Shown here: positions 1 to 11,910 of the stretch, piece by piece
Layout of the letters: the number at the start of each line of letters is the position of its first letter
Numbering within the stretch: the stretch's first letter is position 1
NCBI GenBank assembly: GCA_023313575.1
Contig: JAJTTP010000012.1
Coordinates: 248,001-312,000, forward strand
Reading direction: 5' to 3'
Origin: Eutypella sp. D-1
Taxonomy: Eukaryota > Ascomycota > Sordariomycetes > Xylariales > Diatrypaceae
Length of the DNA stretch: 64,000 bases
Position numbers and translations under genes: made by a program
The notes under the pieces: model-generated
What the model saw: the letters and a program-made list of their open reading frames with translations, nothing else
Database searches by the model: none
What the model was told of the DNA's origin: nothing

Positions 1-3000
1 CCCTACGTTGGGCTGCCAACTCCCCTGAGGTATACCTCGAGAAGATCTGTCTAGACACGCGCGGCGGCCTCGTGGGAAGCTACCTTGGTCCACCCGAGAC
101 CACGCTGCTCCGCGGCTCCCAGAAGACCCGCGGTCCGACCACCATGTTGGGTTCCGAGGACTTCCCCAACGCACCTCAGGTCGCGATTCCCTAGCAAAGG
201 GACTGTAACTGGGCTTAGTGTTGTGACCTTGATGTCAGCTCCGGAAATGCAGTAGTAGTGGCTGCGATTATTGACGTATTTACCGTAGTTTAGTATTGAC
301 ATATAACGCAAAACAGCTCGAAACGTTTCATTTTAAAATTTCGTCTTCACTTTTCTGCCTCCCTATTGGTCACTTCATGAAATAGATTGGACAACTGCGC
401 CACCGCCATATCACGGCGCCGGGAACCGGCGGAAGTGGCATGTGCTGCATCATGTTGCTTGACGGACTGCTAGGGCTTAGCCAGTGGTCAGAATTTGCGA
501 TAGCACCTAATCTCTCATAAAAATCATTCGGCCTCTTCGTGCTAAAATCTCCTTCGGAACATGTTCTTCGAGAGCTTGCGTAACCATTCAGGGTGTCAGT
601 GTTTCCCCAAAGTCTATAACACTCAGAGATCCGATTCGCTTTCCGCGTATAGTTAAACTAAAATTGTTGCTCTGGTCGTATTGCTAATTATGGCCGATGG
701 ATGCGTATACGCGTATAGACAGGTCAAGAGCTGATCCCGAGAAAACCTAAGCGATTGTAGAGTCCTAGCTAGGGGTCGAAGTGAATCTTCGAGCAGGTGA
801 CATCCATCGGAGCACATAGTGCTGATTGCTTTGACCGCCAAGCATCTCACTTACTGGCTGAGAAGTCTGACGGTTAATGAAATCATACCGACGCGAAATC
901 ATGCATGCGCCTTCGCCTCGACTCCCCCATGCATGACCGACGTAACCTGTCAGCGCCGCCATTTTCCCCTGATCATCCCGTCCGACGTGCATAGGGCTTG
1001 ACCGCGCCCACGAGCATGGGCGAATCAGGCAGCTTGACAGTTGCCATTTTCAGTACAGCCACGTTGTTACATCCGGAGGGGTGCCATGAGGTTGGGTGCA
1101 GCAAAATAGTTGTGCAAATTTGCCCATTCCGCATCTATCCCTGCTCCATAACTGACAACCCAGGAGGTCTATCTATGCGTTGGTGTTGGCTATATTTGTG
1201 TAACAGCACATCGTAATTGCTTTCCGCGTGATATCGAATAAGACCTTTCGTGCACCATGCCTTTTGCTCAGTACTCTATATAGGTCAAAATGACGGCTAG
1301 AGGTCCCTTGGCTTCGAGGAAGTTTTTGAGGGCGCAGGTGCTGGACCAGGCTCAACACCACCCTTGAATTTCACTGCTCTATTATAATGATATCTGGCTA
1401 AACTCATGCTTATATTCGTCCTCTTTGTAACGTTGCCTTGGACTTCATTGGGCCTAAAGGCAGTGAAGTTGACCATTGAAATTGACTGGCTCATCATGCT
1501 GAAGATGATCGTCATCGCTGTGCCTTTTGGAAACGCTGAGTACTGACAAGGACTTTTTTGGTCTCTCATGTGTCCAAGTAACCGTGCTGGGATGGAATTA
1601 AAAATAGAAGATACACGATGTAGTCTTCCGTTTACAGTATTATTTGAGCAAAGGGCTACTCCTTTAACCATCCCCTACCCTAGCATAGTTCCTAGCTGGT
1701 GAAGTGGAATTGCTGCCATCACGAGAGGGATTCATAACCTCGTCGCTATGGTTGCATTAGCGACCCATTCGCTTCTGCTTGAAATAGCCAGGCTAGTAAA
1801 GCAGACAAGGACTTAATAATAGATGCCCAGGGTCCCTACCCTATAGCCGGTGAAATGACAAATACGTTTACATACATGACATGGCACAAGTGGTTAACAT
1901 CTTATACGCGGAGCGCAGAGCTGCAACTCCTCCCGATTCATTATTGACCCTGGGCCGTCCTCCACTTTATCCCGGACGGTAGGTCGCTCTTTCGGTTGCA
2001 GGAAATTACAAATAAAATCTCCTATGCAGATGCCAGACGCTACACCACGCCTGCTCGTGAGCCTGGTATCTGTCAATGATGTTAGTCGTAATACGGAGTG
2101 CAAGGGTTGGCCCAAGACTCTCTAAAGTCAATCGTAAACGTCGCGCTTAATACGCGTATTAGAACGGTGGGTAGTCTCCGCTTAAATGACAAATTCATTT
2201 GAGTCGAATCATTGGAGCTTGTAAGCTGGTAAAGTATGCACCGCTTATGTCGAACCTCCAGACCGGGTGGTGATTAGTGTAGGTCTGGGGTCTAGCATCA
2301 GGCATTCAGTTTTCGATTCGTTGATTCTTCTTCGAAACTGGAAAGTAGTATGACCTAAGATTCTTAAAGAAAGCCATGCATGCAGTAGTTGATCTTCTAG
2401 AAAGGGGCCGTGTGACCGCGCAACCGAAAGACAGTGATCCATCCTGTGTAACACCAGCTATATCAATAGCCATGTCTTGGCCGCTTAGCCGCGGTATATG
2501 TCGGGATATCCCACGCTAAGTAGTGCACATCACTGATTTTGTCTAAAAGGTAGGTCAACTAAGGCACGAGCCGCGATTGAGTGGGCCTAGGTCGATGCTG
2601 ACATGCCCTAAGAGAGATCCTTTATAGTTGAGTGTAAGCATAGCGACGCGGAATTCTCCATGGCTTTGAGCTATATAGTCAGATGCTATGATTCGATGAT
2701 TACCGTTCGCGCCTTGGCGACTTCGGCAACTAATTCCTTTGCTATTAGAACTGGGGAAGTACGTTCCCAAGCAGTAATGCGAAAAAAGAAACACGTCGGT
2801 GGCCGTCGTACTATGATTGGCGTTGTATAGTGGGACTTCGATAAACATTTCCTGACATGTGGGGGCTGCCACCTCGCTTCTTCGCCTATGCTTGTCAAGC
2901 TGGATGTTTACCGGTCGTCTGGTGGCTCGTAACTTGGCTTCACAGGCCATAGTAAGGCGTAAGGAAACAAGACGGGTCAGCTGCAGGATGGACCCACTAC

Positions 3001-3547
3001 CGGAGCTGAAACCAGAATTATCACGTATGGCTCCGCCTTGTAGGGCTGTGCAAGAAAGCTAAAGATGTTGCATTGCTTTAAACTGATGTAATGGGCAACT
3101 GGAAACCATTATCATTGCCGCGATCGACGTAAACATGGCTTCAAGAGCAAAAGGGGATCTGTTTTGGCAGGTTCCTATTCGCTCGGAACGCAGTGACTTA
3201 GTGGCTTGGTGGTATTAGTGGCGTTTACTTTACCACCCATTCCGTCCCACTGACCACCACAGTAGCTGTGTAAGCCTGGTCAGCGTCCGGGGTAAGTAAT
3301 GGACGTTACACAACGCTTTACCGAGTTAGGCAATTTAATGGCCAAGAAATACAAGTACCCAGGTAGCTCTTATAGATATCCGTCATATAGGGCTAATATC
3401 TCTCCCCTGAGACTGGACGACCATATATATAACCTCATCCAAGAGAAAGACTCAATATTGCCTAACTGGTCATATCATGTGCTCGAACTCTGAACCAACC
3501 AGTCATAGCTCACCTAGGCAAATACGCCAAACAACCAAAACGAAACA
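1..3547. other. gene-free region of normal base composition
   Basis: About 3.5 kb of roughly balanced base composition. The longest open frames are 124 and 131 codons (minus strand, around 1297-1671 and 2555-2950); they have no recognisable domain and no pattern of intron-joined neighbouring frames. I see no gene, transposon motif or tRNA. The final part (from about 3300) is the likely upstream region of the regulator that starts at 3548. Confidence 0.5.
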
Positions 3548-5278
3548 ATGGAAGTACAATTCTCAGCCCCTGACGGACCTGCCGGCCCCGCGCAGAAGAA
3601 CCACCATTGCTGGGAATGTCGACGTCGCAGGCTGGTATGCGACTCAACAAAGCCCGTCTGCAAGAAATGTCAGCTGGCCAGAATCGTCTGTCCTGGCTAC
3701 GATGAGAAGCAGCCGCTTCGGTGGCTTAAGCCAGGCAAAGTCACGTGCCGCACCCGCAAATCTAAGTCTCCTAGCGAGCGCAAGGATGCGCCGAAGAAAG
3801 AGGGCCGGGAAGCAAGCCCCGGCCCGAACGGCCGATGGAGCTATCGGGAAGTGGACAAGACTCAAATAAAGCTCATCAAAGATTTCGAGTTAAGCACGGA
3901 CGTCTGCCTCACAGTGCAAGCCGCCTACTACTGCAAGTGACCCCCGCAGGCTCCCTTACTGAGGGGCGATTAGCGACGTAGACTGTTTCCGACTAACATA
4001 GGTATCGTCTAGATATCACCGAAGTCTATCAATCAGTATCTCCCCTCCACAAAATCGCACAGAAACATGAGCCTTTGCCTTTTCCGATTGCTTTCATCCA
4101 CTATTTCGCGGCTTCGCAGCGCCATGCTTTTGTCAGCATCGCTATGGCGCACCTGTTGCATCGGCTGCCTGAGAATACCCCACCGGAGGTTGTGGCCAAG
4201 GCCCGATCACAGACCTATCAACACAGAGGCATGGCCATACGCGCATTAAACGAAGAGATTAGTGCCGCGGGTCCGGGACCCAGTAACACGGTCATAGCTA
4301 GTATTATCACTCTGCTTGCCGCCGACGTATGTTGCCATTCTTCAACTCGCACCCATGGTTATCGTGACGACATTTAACAGTGCATACAGCTACAACTTTC
4401 AAGTTCGGCAGAGTGGCGACATCACTTCACCGGGATCGTCGCGATGGTGAAACTCCATGGAGGCGTAAAAACTATATGCCAAACTATACCTTACATGAAA
4501 GTAGTCGTTCTCGTGCTTATGATGTAAGTACACCCCCCCCCCCTTTAAAGTGGCAATATGGTGGGGAGAAGATATGATTCTAACTCTGTACTTTAGCATA
4601 GAAGGATTCGGGAATACCACCACCGCACGTGATGAGCTATCAACTGCCGTCACCGACATCGAGCTGCTGGATATTGTCTCGGAGATCTACGGTGACCGTG
4701 TACGGCCATTATACCTTGGAACTATGTGTCCCCGGCAATTGTTCCTTAACATCATTTCTGTCAACCACTTGCGGCGAATTGGAGTCAATCACGCGGCTGC
4801 GACTGACCCCACAGAGCTTCTGGAGCAGATAAACAGCTTCTCGCCGGAGGAATGGACGATCGGCAAGGAGACTCAGACGACGAAGCCACACTGGCTGATG
4901 TTGGGCCGCGTCTACCAATCTGCCGCCGCCGTGTACTGCATCTCATCGCTACAGAGCGTCTCAATGCTACCATCGACAGCGCGGACCGCGGCTCTAGATA
5001 TGTATCACTACGAGAGGCTGCTGGATTTGCTCAAGGACGCATACGAGTTCCCACACCTCAGGCACTGCCTGATGTGGCCGCTGGTCGTTGTTGGTGTGCG
5101 CGCGGTACGGGGCCGTGAGAAGGATCGCCGGTTCGTCAACGAGAAGTTAGCAGAGTGTAGCAGGGAGGCGGGCTCGGCCTTACCCTTACAGGCGAAGGTC
5201 ATGCTCCGGCGATACTGGGAATCGGGAAAGACGGGATGGGATGACTGCTTCGACAGATCATATGTGTTTTGCGTATAA
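3548..5278 (+). CDS. Zn(II)2Cys6 fungal transcription factor, four exons, intact
   Basis: The exons can be read as 3548-3936, 4002-4326, 4381-4523 and 4597-5278, giving 1539 nt and a 512-aa protein. The introns (65, 54, 73 and no other) have GTGACC, GTATGT and GTAAGT donors; two of the three have clear CTAAC branch sites. Residues 21-48 hold the six cysteines C21, C24, C31, C38, C41 and C48 in the spacing of the Gal4-type binuclear zinc cluster, followed by a basic stretch. From about residue 125 the protein resembles the Fungal_trans_2 regulatory domain: an EVYQSVSPL segment, a WRHHFTG motif and a C-terminal WDDCF end. It should bind DNA in the nucleus; the target genes cannot be told. No neighbour forms an obvious cluster with it. 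The start ATG precedes the zinc cluster by 20 codons and is the first in frame. Reading frame and splice phases are all consistent, so I take it as functional. Confidence 0.9.
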
Positions 5279-6330
5279 TTAGCCCGTCAGCTGGCCCATA
5301 AGACCGCCCAGGAACCTTCATCAGCTTAATGATTTCTCTAGAATTTGGATTCAGCTCTTAGACTAGCCTAATTACTCTGGCGAAGAGTAATACCAGCGCA
5401 TGACGTATAGAAAATAACACGTCAATTTATGTCACGTGTATAGATCAAAGATAGTATGTGGGAGAATCGTAGATTGGCATAAAAGAGAAAGACGATCTTC
5501 CAGTTACAGAACGGGGGTGCCCTGGCCCTATATATACCCTGCCGATCCCCGGAGATACGGCTCACGTGATCGCCTATGTCCGATTTCCCGTTTTATAATA
5601 CCCCCATTCTAGGTGAGGCTCAACAGGCCGTGATAATTTAATATGATAGACATGGATAATCTTCACTAGATAATCGGAAGGTTGGGTTTCTGTTACGGTT
5701 AGTTGAGTATCACTTAAGTGGAGCTATTCTATAGTATGAAGGATCGGATATAGTAGAGTAGGAACTCCTGAGTCCGGTGATTGCCGAGGTATATAAGGAG
5801 GTGGCTTCCCTCAGTCCTGGCAGAGATCTTTTCCTTCGACATACTGATATACGCTTCCTATCTTATACCCACTACTCCGATTCTTCTAGACGTGATAAAT
5901 CCTTTGTATAAAATAGCTTGGCCAACCTAATTGGTTTGTTTTCGACCGTCTCATTTTGACCAACACCTCTCAACAACATTTAGCATATGTAGCTAAAACC
6001 TCTAGTCCCTGCGATAGTTGGAAGTGACATTAGCTAGCTATATTTGGTATGCTAATAGTAAGCCAAAGCCTCAGTAATACCCCCCTACAGTTTCCAGCAC
6101 CTTTTGGCTGTAGCCAGTTTTCCCACGGCGGACGCGAGACCACCAATTTTGCCACAGGTCGGGACTGAGCCTTTTGACTGTATCAAATGGCGTACTAAGA
6201 CCAAAACCTTGGTAAATATTCTTGAGCTGTTGGTTGTTAGTGGTCACTGGTATGGACCCACATACCAGTAGGAAGTACCTATGTACCTATCTCCCGTTTA
6301 TATAAGGATACGGGCTTTGCCCGTATCTTT
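5279..6330. other. intergenic region downstream of the regulator
   Basis: No gene is visible. A CACGTG E-box-like site lies near 5562, and A+T content rises towards the RIP block. A short perfect hairpin followed by T residues marks the very edge of the A+T block (see 6307-6327). Confidence 0.5.
6307..6327. repeat. perfect 9-bp hairpin at the edge of the A+T block
   Basis: GATACGGGC, loop TTT, then GCCCGTATC, followed by six T. It looks like a bacterial intrinsic terminator, but the surroundings are fungal. It sits exactly where normal sequence passes into RIPed DNA, so it may be the palindromic end of a decayed element. Confidence 0.5.
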
Positions 6331-7584
6331 TTTAAATAAATAAATAAACCTTAAACTAAAATATTATATTAATTTTACCACCTTTTATTATTATTATTAT
6401 TATCTTTTTCTTTTATATACGTATTTATTAATATTAATTAATATTATTAAATAGTTAATAATATAAATTTATAAGGTTAAAAAAGTTATTATTGCGATAA
6501 TTTAAAAAATTTTTCGCGTTAATATTATTAATAAATCTTTAATATTAATATTAATATTATTTTCCCCTGTTTATTTTTATAACAAATAATAACCTTTTTT
6601 TACCTTTTTTATTATTATTAAAAATATTATTATTGTTATTATCTTTAAAACCACTTATTATATTAAATAATTAATAATAAGCCGGACTATCGTTTAAAGC
6701 TGTTAAAAAGCGATTTTACGGAGGAAAAAATTATTTAACAGGAAAACATAAACGTTTTAACTCGGCTTTTTAACCTTATTTTAAAACGTACGGCATTATT
6801 AATTTAAACGTTTAACCTTACGGTTATAAAATAAACAGAAATCGACTTTTAATAAGTTATTTTTAAATAAAAAGCTATATAAATATTATTTATTTTTAAT
6901 AATTTTAAAATAACCGATAACCGCCCCGATATTAACCGAATAACGGAAAAAGTATTTAATAAATATTAAAACTATTTTTAAAAATTTATAAAAGTAAATT
7001 TCGAGGTTATATTTAAATAGCTCCGGTTTATTTTAAAAACGGTATTAATATAATAAAACATATATATTAAAAAAAATAACGTAAACTTTATAATTAAATT
7101 AATTAATTTTATTACTTAATAATAATTCCCGGAATAAACATTTATTAAGTTTAAAACAGTTATAAATAAATAGCTTTATATATTAATATAAAAAATATCG
7201 GTTTATAACATAAAGTACGGATTAATTTATTTATAATTTTATAAATTATTTATATATTTTATTATTCGGTTTAAAACGTTTATAAAACCGTCCGGTAAAT
7301 TTTAATATTAACCGTTTTAAAATAATTAATTAAAAATTTTAACGGTATAAATTATATTATATAAAATAATAACCCTGTTTATTTTATTTTTTAATCCTTT
7401 ACGTTAATTTTTAAAATATGCTTTTAATTAACCCTTTTTTTAACACATCTTTACCCCGGACCAACCGCGTACCGACCTAAGTCTTAACCCGGAACGCTTA
7501 AAACCTTATAAAATATTAAACATTTTAATAATACCTAATAACCGCTCTCCTTTAAGGCGGACCTAACCTATTTCGCCCATATAA

Positions 7585-7683
7585 TAACCCCCTCCCGTAC
7601 AAATAACGTAACCCCCTCCCCCTCCCCCTCCCACTCAATCTATATAACCCCCTCCCCTACAGCCTATATAACCCCTTCCCGGG
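7585..7683. repeat. C-rich TAACCCCCTCCC-type repeat island
   Basis: Four variants of a TAACCCCCTCCC unit lie at about 7585-7596, 7609-7632 (extended by extra CCCCCTCCC), 7645-7656 and 7669-7680. The complementary strand has four or more G runs and could form a G-quadruplex. The unit contains almost no CpA, so RIP would leave it unchanged inside a block otherwise turned to A+T. It is not the TTAGGG telomere repeat. Confidence 0.6.
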
Positions 7684-7762
7684 AATATTAACCCAGGGTA
7701 TCCGTATTAATACTTTTACCCTCCGGGATACCCTTAACCAGGATATTTTTATAACTATTTAA

Positions 7763-8192
7763 TATAACGGCTGGTTTATTCCTAATTATTAATCCAGTTA
7801 AGGGGTTTATATTAACAAAAATGCTGGGGTTTTAAGCAATAAATAATTACGTTTAATAATAATAAAAAGAAAGTGCTTTAAATAATTAAATTATATTATA
7901 AATTAATAAGTTTAAAAACTATTTAAAAAAAAGGTAATAAACGTAATTATATATTATTTATATCCTTTATTTTTAACACTAGAATATATAGTTATTATTA
8001 AATCGTTAAAATCGTATTTAAGTATAATAATCTAATATTATTAAAATTATTATCGATTTAACCGATCCTTTTTAATTATATAACGCATATGGTTTATTTT
8101 AATATAGCTATTTCTTTTTTTAAAACTTAAGTTAAGGATTTTTTTTTATTATGTTAGCCCCACTAGGCCTAATGGCCCGACCGGTTATAACA
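7763..8192 (-). mobile_element. RIPed solo LTR of the chromovirus family, with 5-bp target duplication
   Basis: This 430-bp stretch aligns in reverse orientation with the LTRs of the element at 53761-60658 and with the solo LTR at 47621-48053. On the minus strand it begins TGTTATAACC and ends CCGTTATA, the RIPed form of TG...CCGTCACA. Both sides carry the same five bases, TTTAA (7758-7762 and 8193-8197), the expected target duplication. The differences seen from the 47.6-kb copy are transitions, fitting RIP. Confidence 0.85.
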
Positions 8193-10590
8193 TTTAACCT
8201 ATCCGCCTTACCCGGGCATACCGGGCTATTTACTTTAACTTATAAAAAATAATTAATAACTTTTTAAATAGCCATATTTAACGATAAAAAAGGATAACCG
8301 GACCATCCCTTTTTTAAAAATTTAAATTAACCCGTATATTATAAAACTTAAATAATTTAAAAAATATTAACTTTTAACGTTATTTCTTTTTCCCCTATTA
8401 ATTATTTTAAATAAAAAATCGGGGCCCGTAAAAATTTTAAAAAGTTATAATTATTTTTTTAAATAGTATTTAAATTTACCCCGGAACTTAATTTATTATT
8501 AAACTAAACCTTTATATTTATTAATAATTAATAAATATAAATTTATTACGTTATTTTATTAATTAATATCCTAAATAAATTATATTTATCGATTATTATA
8601 AAATAATTTAAAAAGGCTTAAAATAAAAAGAATAATTATATAAAAAAAGTTTAAAATATTTTAAAAAATAAGTTCTGCTTTTTCCTTAATATATATTATA
8701 TTAACGGTATTTAATAAACGTAATTTTACGCCGTATTTTTTATTATTTTATTAAAACGTGTAACATTATACTTTTTTTATAATATCCTTTATTACTTAAT
8801 ATTTATTAATATATATTTTATTATAAAACGTTATTTTAATATTAAATAAAATAAAATTTAATACTATTATAATTAAATATTTATAACTTTTTTTAATATT
8901 AAGGTTAAAAACGCCGGTAAAAATAATTTAAAAATGTTTTAGATTTTATTTAATAAATTTTCATTATATTAAAAAATATTAAGGCTTAATTTTTAAAAAA
9001 AAATAATAATTAATCGCCGTTATATATTAAACCTACCGTATAATTCCTTAACTTTAATATACCTTTTTTTAAATTTATTACTTACTTTAAAAACTTAATA
9101 AATAAACTCCGCGCCTTAATTAACATTTATAAAATTATAAAAAAACCTAATTAATATATAATTAATAAAAATAAAAATAATAATAATAACGATAATAACA
9201 CTTTTTATATTAACCGTAAATATTATTAAAACGATAAAAGTAAAAAATATTATTAAAAATAAAAACCCGATAAATAATAAAAACGTAAATATTAAATATG
9301 TAAAAAAAAAAGATATTAATTTATTAAGTACTTAAAACGGGAACGTAAAAAAGTAAAAGCATAATAAAAAGCTAAAAAAATATCTTAACGTAATAATTAT
9401 GCCGTTTTTTTTATTAAATACGAAAGAAATAAACCCGTTTCGGAACTTAAAAAAGAAAATACCGTAAAATATTTTAACCACTCGGATAATAGTTAATACT
9501 TTATAACTATTTATTTATTTAATTAATCTTTTTAATACCGAATTAACCCTTTTTTATTTATAATAAAAAATATACCCGATATTATATTTATTTTAAATAA
9601 ATATATTAAAAACGTTTTTTAAGGAATTATGTTAAATATAAATATTATTAAAATATTTATTATAAAGAAAAAATAATATTTTATTTTAATAAGAAAATAC
9701 CTTAATTAACGATTAAAAATAAATAAAAATCGTACGGGAAAAATTAATATCCGTTTCGGAAATAAACCCCGTATTAAATTATTTAATATAATCTTTATTA
9801 ATACCTTTTTCGGATAAATGAATTTTTATATAAAGAAAATAAATATTTTATTTTTAATATTAATTAAAGATATAAATCGATTTAGTATATATTTTAATAA
9901 TGTTACGAATTAATTAATTAATAAAAACGGCATAACGGTTAACGTTATTTAAAAATAAAAACACTTATAATTTAAATTCGATAATATTATTTATTTTACG
10001 GAAATAAAATTACGTAAAATTTATATACGTTTCGGATATTTATTTATTAATAAATTATATAACCTTTTAAATAAAGTAAAATATGATATCGAAATCGATA
10101 TTTTTAAAAAAATTAATAAGTTTTATTATTATTATTAAATTAAAGGTAAAACATTTTAAAAATTTAAATTTATTTTAAAAGATTTAAAAATAAACTTTAA
10201 CTTTAAGGTAATTGTTAATATAATATATTTAAATAAAAAACCTGTTTTTTATATTATTAACATAGCTATAAAATTTTAAATAATACGTTTTATAAAAAAT
10301 ATATTAATTAAAAAAATATAAAATATATTTAAAAAATGCTAAATCGATACGTATTTAAAACCCCCGGATATTATTACTTATAACGTTAATATAAATTTCG
10401 ATAATACCAAATTCCGTAATAAAGCATGTTTTATCGAAATTATTTATTATTAAATGTTAATAAAAATATATTAATTTATCGGTAAAATAAAAAAGTATTA
10501 TAATTTTATCCGAAAAACATATAAAATTATTACGGAAAAACTTAAAAATATTAAATTAAAATTATTACGTTTATAAATAATAATAAAAGT

Positions 10591-11910
10591 ATTATGTGTG
10601 GCGGCTTGCCCGCCTCCGGAAATGGCGGTCCCTGCACGCCATTTTGGGCAGCTTCCGCCTCGGGGAATTATCGGCTCGTATCTCTCTTGTCGTTTTGTCG
10701 CCGCGCATAAAAGCGCCCCTCCCCCAGTTGTACCTCTGAAGTCCCTCATGTACCTTTCTTCCTTCCCCCTTGCTTAGCTCTAGTATCACACGTATTGACG
10801 ATGGCGCTTGGCTCCATTCCAACGTCGCTCCCATCCCAGATCATGGCGGCGCGCCCTCACGACAGGTCACCACTTTCATTTCTACGGTTACTGCTGGTTA
10901 AGAGCATTGTGCTTTGTTATTTCGACTTCAAGCCTATCCCGAGATCAAAAAAGTCTTTAGGTACTATATAAGCCGTTTAATGGGTCCAGTGCGCTTTCAC
11001 TCTTCGTTATGGGCATGACGACCAATGTGTCGCAGACGCTTGCTGTATGCAAAATCTCCTAGTCGCGGTCTGTTCACTCCCCCGGCTTTACGAAGATCGC
11101 ACGACTAAACAATCTCTACAAACGAGATCATATGCATGGTTCTTTTATTGCTAAACGACCCCTTCAAACAGGTCTTACCGGCCGGGCATGTCGCTACGTT
11201 TGGTAATTCGGTGGCTCAATGCAACGTGCCTATCCACAATGACGCTGTCGTCGCCATATTGCTAGTATGGGAAATGTCAGCCTACCGGCTCCTTGCTCGC
11301 AAAATTTCCGCATGAGGTATATTAATTAGGAAGCGCCATCTAAAAGGGGCAACTCTCGAGACACGGCGCAAGACCCCGATCACAGCTTGGAAAACAACTT
11401 CATGGTGTTCACGGCCAACAAACTTTCCTGATTCCCCACCCCATATTCATACTGATCATCGGGCAGCTATGCGGGTGTGGAGGGGGTGTTTGAGCAGCAG
11501 AAACGGGTCTTTCGAACTCCAACGCGTCAATGGATTTCCCCTTTTCGGTAACCTCGCTAACGTCTTATGGCGTGCATTCGTAACAACAGGCATACACGAG
11601 ACATTATTACATGTTCTCCAACCCTATGGTCTCGAACATGAGCAGACATGGCTTTCCTCGCCGACCTACCGGTTTTCGCGTCGGCGGGTGTCGCTATCCT
11701 GGTTATAGCATAGCCTGCGAAAGACGAAGACAATGTTGGCCTTGCCTGCATACTACAGCGGGGGTTCCCTAAGTGGTTCTATATTGATTGCAGAAACCGC
11801 ACCTTGGCGGATGACCGAATTTGACATTGGCGCAGAAGTGCGCCCCATCAGCAGGATACCGATGGACCTTCTGTAGCGCATTCAGCTCGGCTCGACAACC
11901 CATACTTTTT
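10591..11910. other. island of normal composition between two RIP blocks, no gene found
   Basis: About 1.3 kb with near 50% G+C bounded by abrupt A+T borders. No open frame above 83 codons has any recognisable motif. It contains one copy of a 30-bp sequence (11384-11413) found identically at 25233-25262. It may be a remnant of ancestral single-copy DNA left between transposon insertions. Confidence 0.5.

Larger units (their letters stand above)
6331..10590. repeat. RIP-degraded A+T-rich transposon block 1
   Basis: More than 4 kb of extreme A+T DNA made largely of TTA, TAA and ATA words with few CA/TG dinucleotides, as expected after repeat-induced point mutation. No open frame survives. I could not identify the original element outside the solo LTR at 7763-8192. 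The block ends sharply near 10590, where composition returns to normal within a few tens of bases. Confidence 0.7.

Noticed and set aside
1297..1671. 124-codon minus-strand frame as a gene
   Set aside because: No domain, no supporting codon bias and no joining exons; similar length is expected by chance in 3.5 kb.
2555..2950. 131-codon minus-strand frame as a gene
   Set aside because: No recognisable motif, and other frames overlap with the same quality.
6307..6333. Intrinsic transcription terminator
   Set aside because: The hairpin with T run has the bacterial form, but the window is clearly fungal with spliced genes, so I list it only as a hairpin.
7585..7683. Telomere repeat array
   Set aside because: The units are TAACCCCCTCCC variants, not TTAGGG/CCCTAA, and they lie inside a transposon block.
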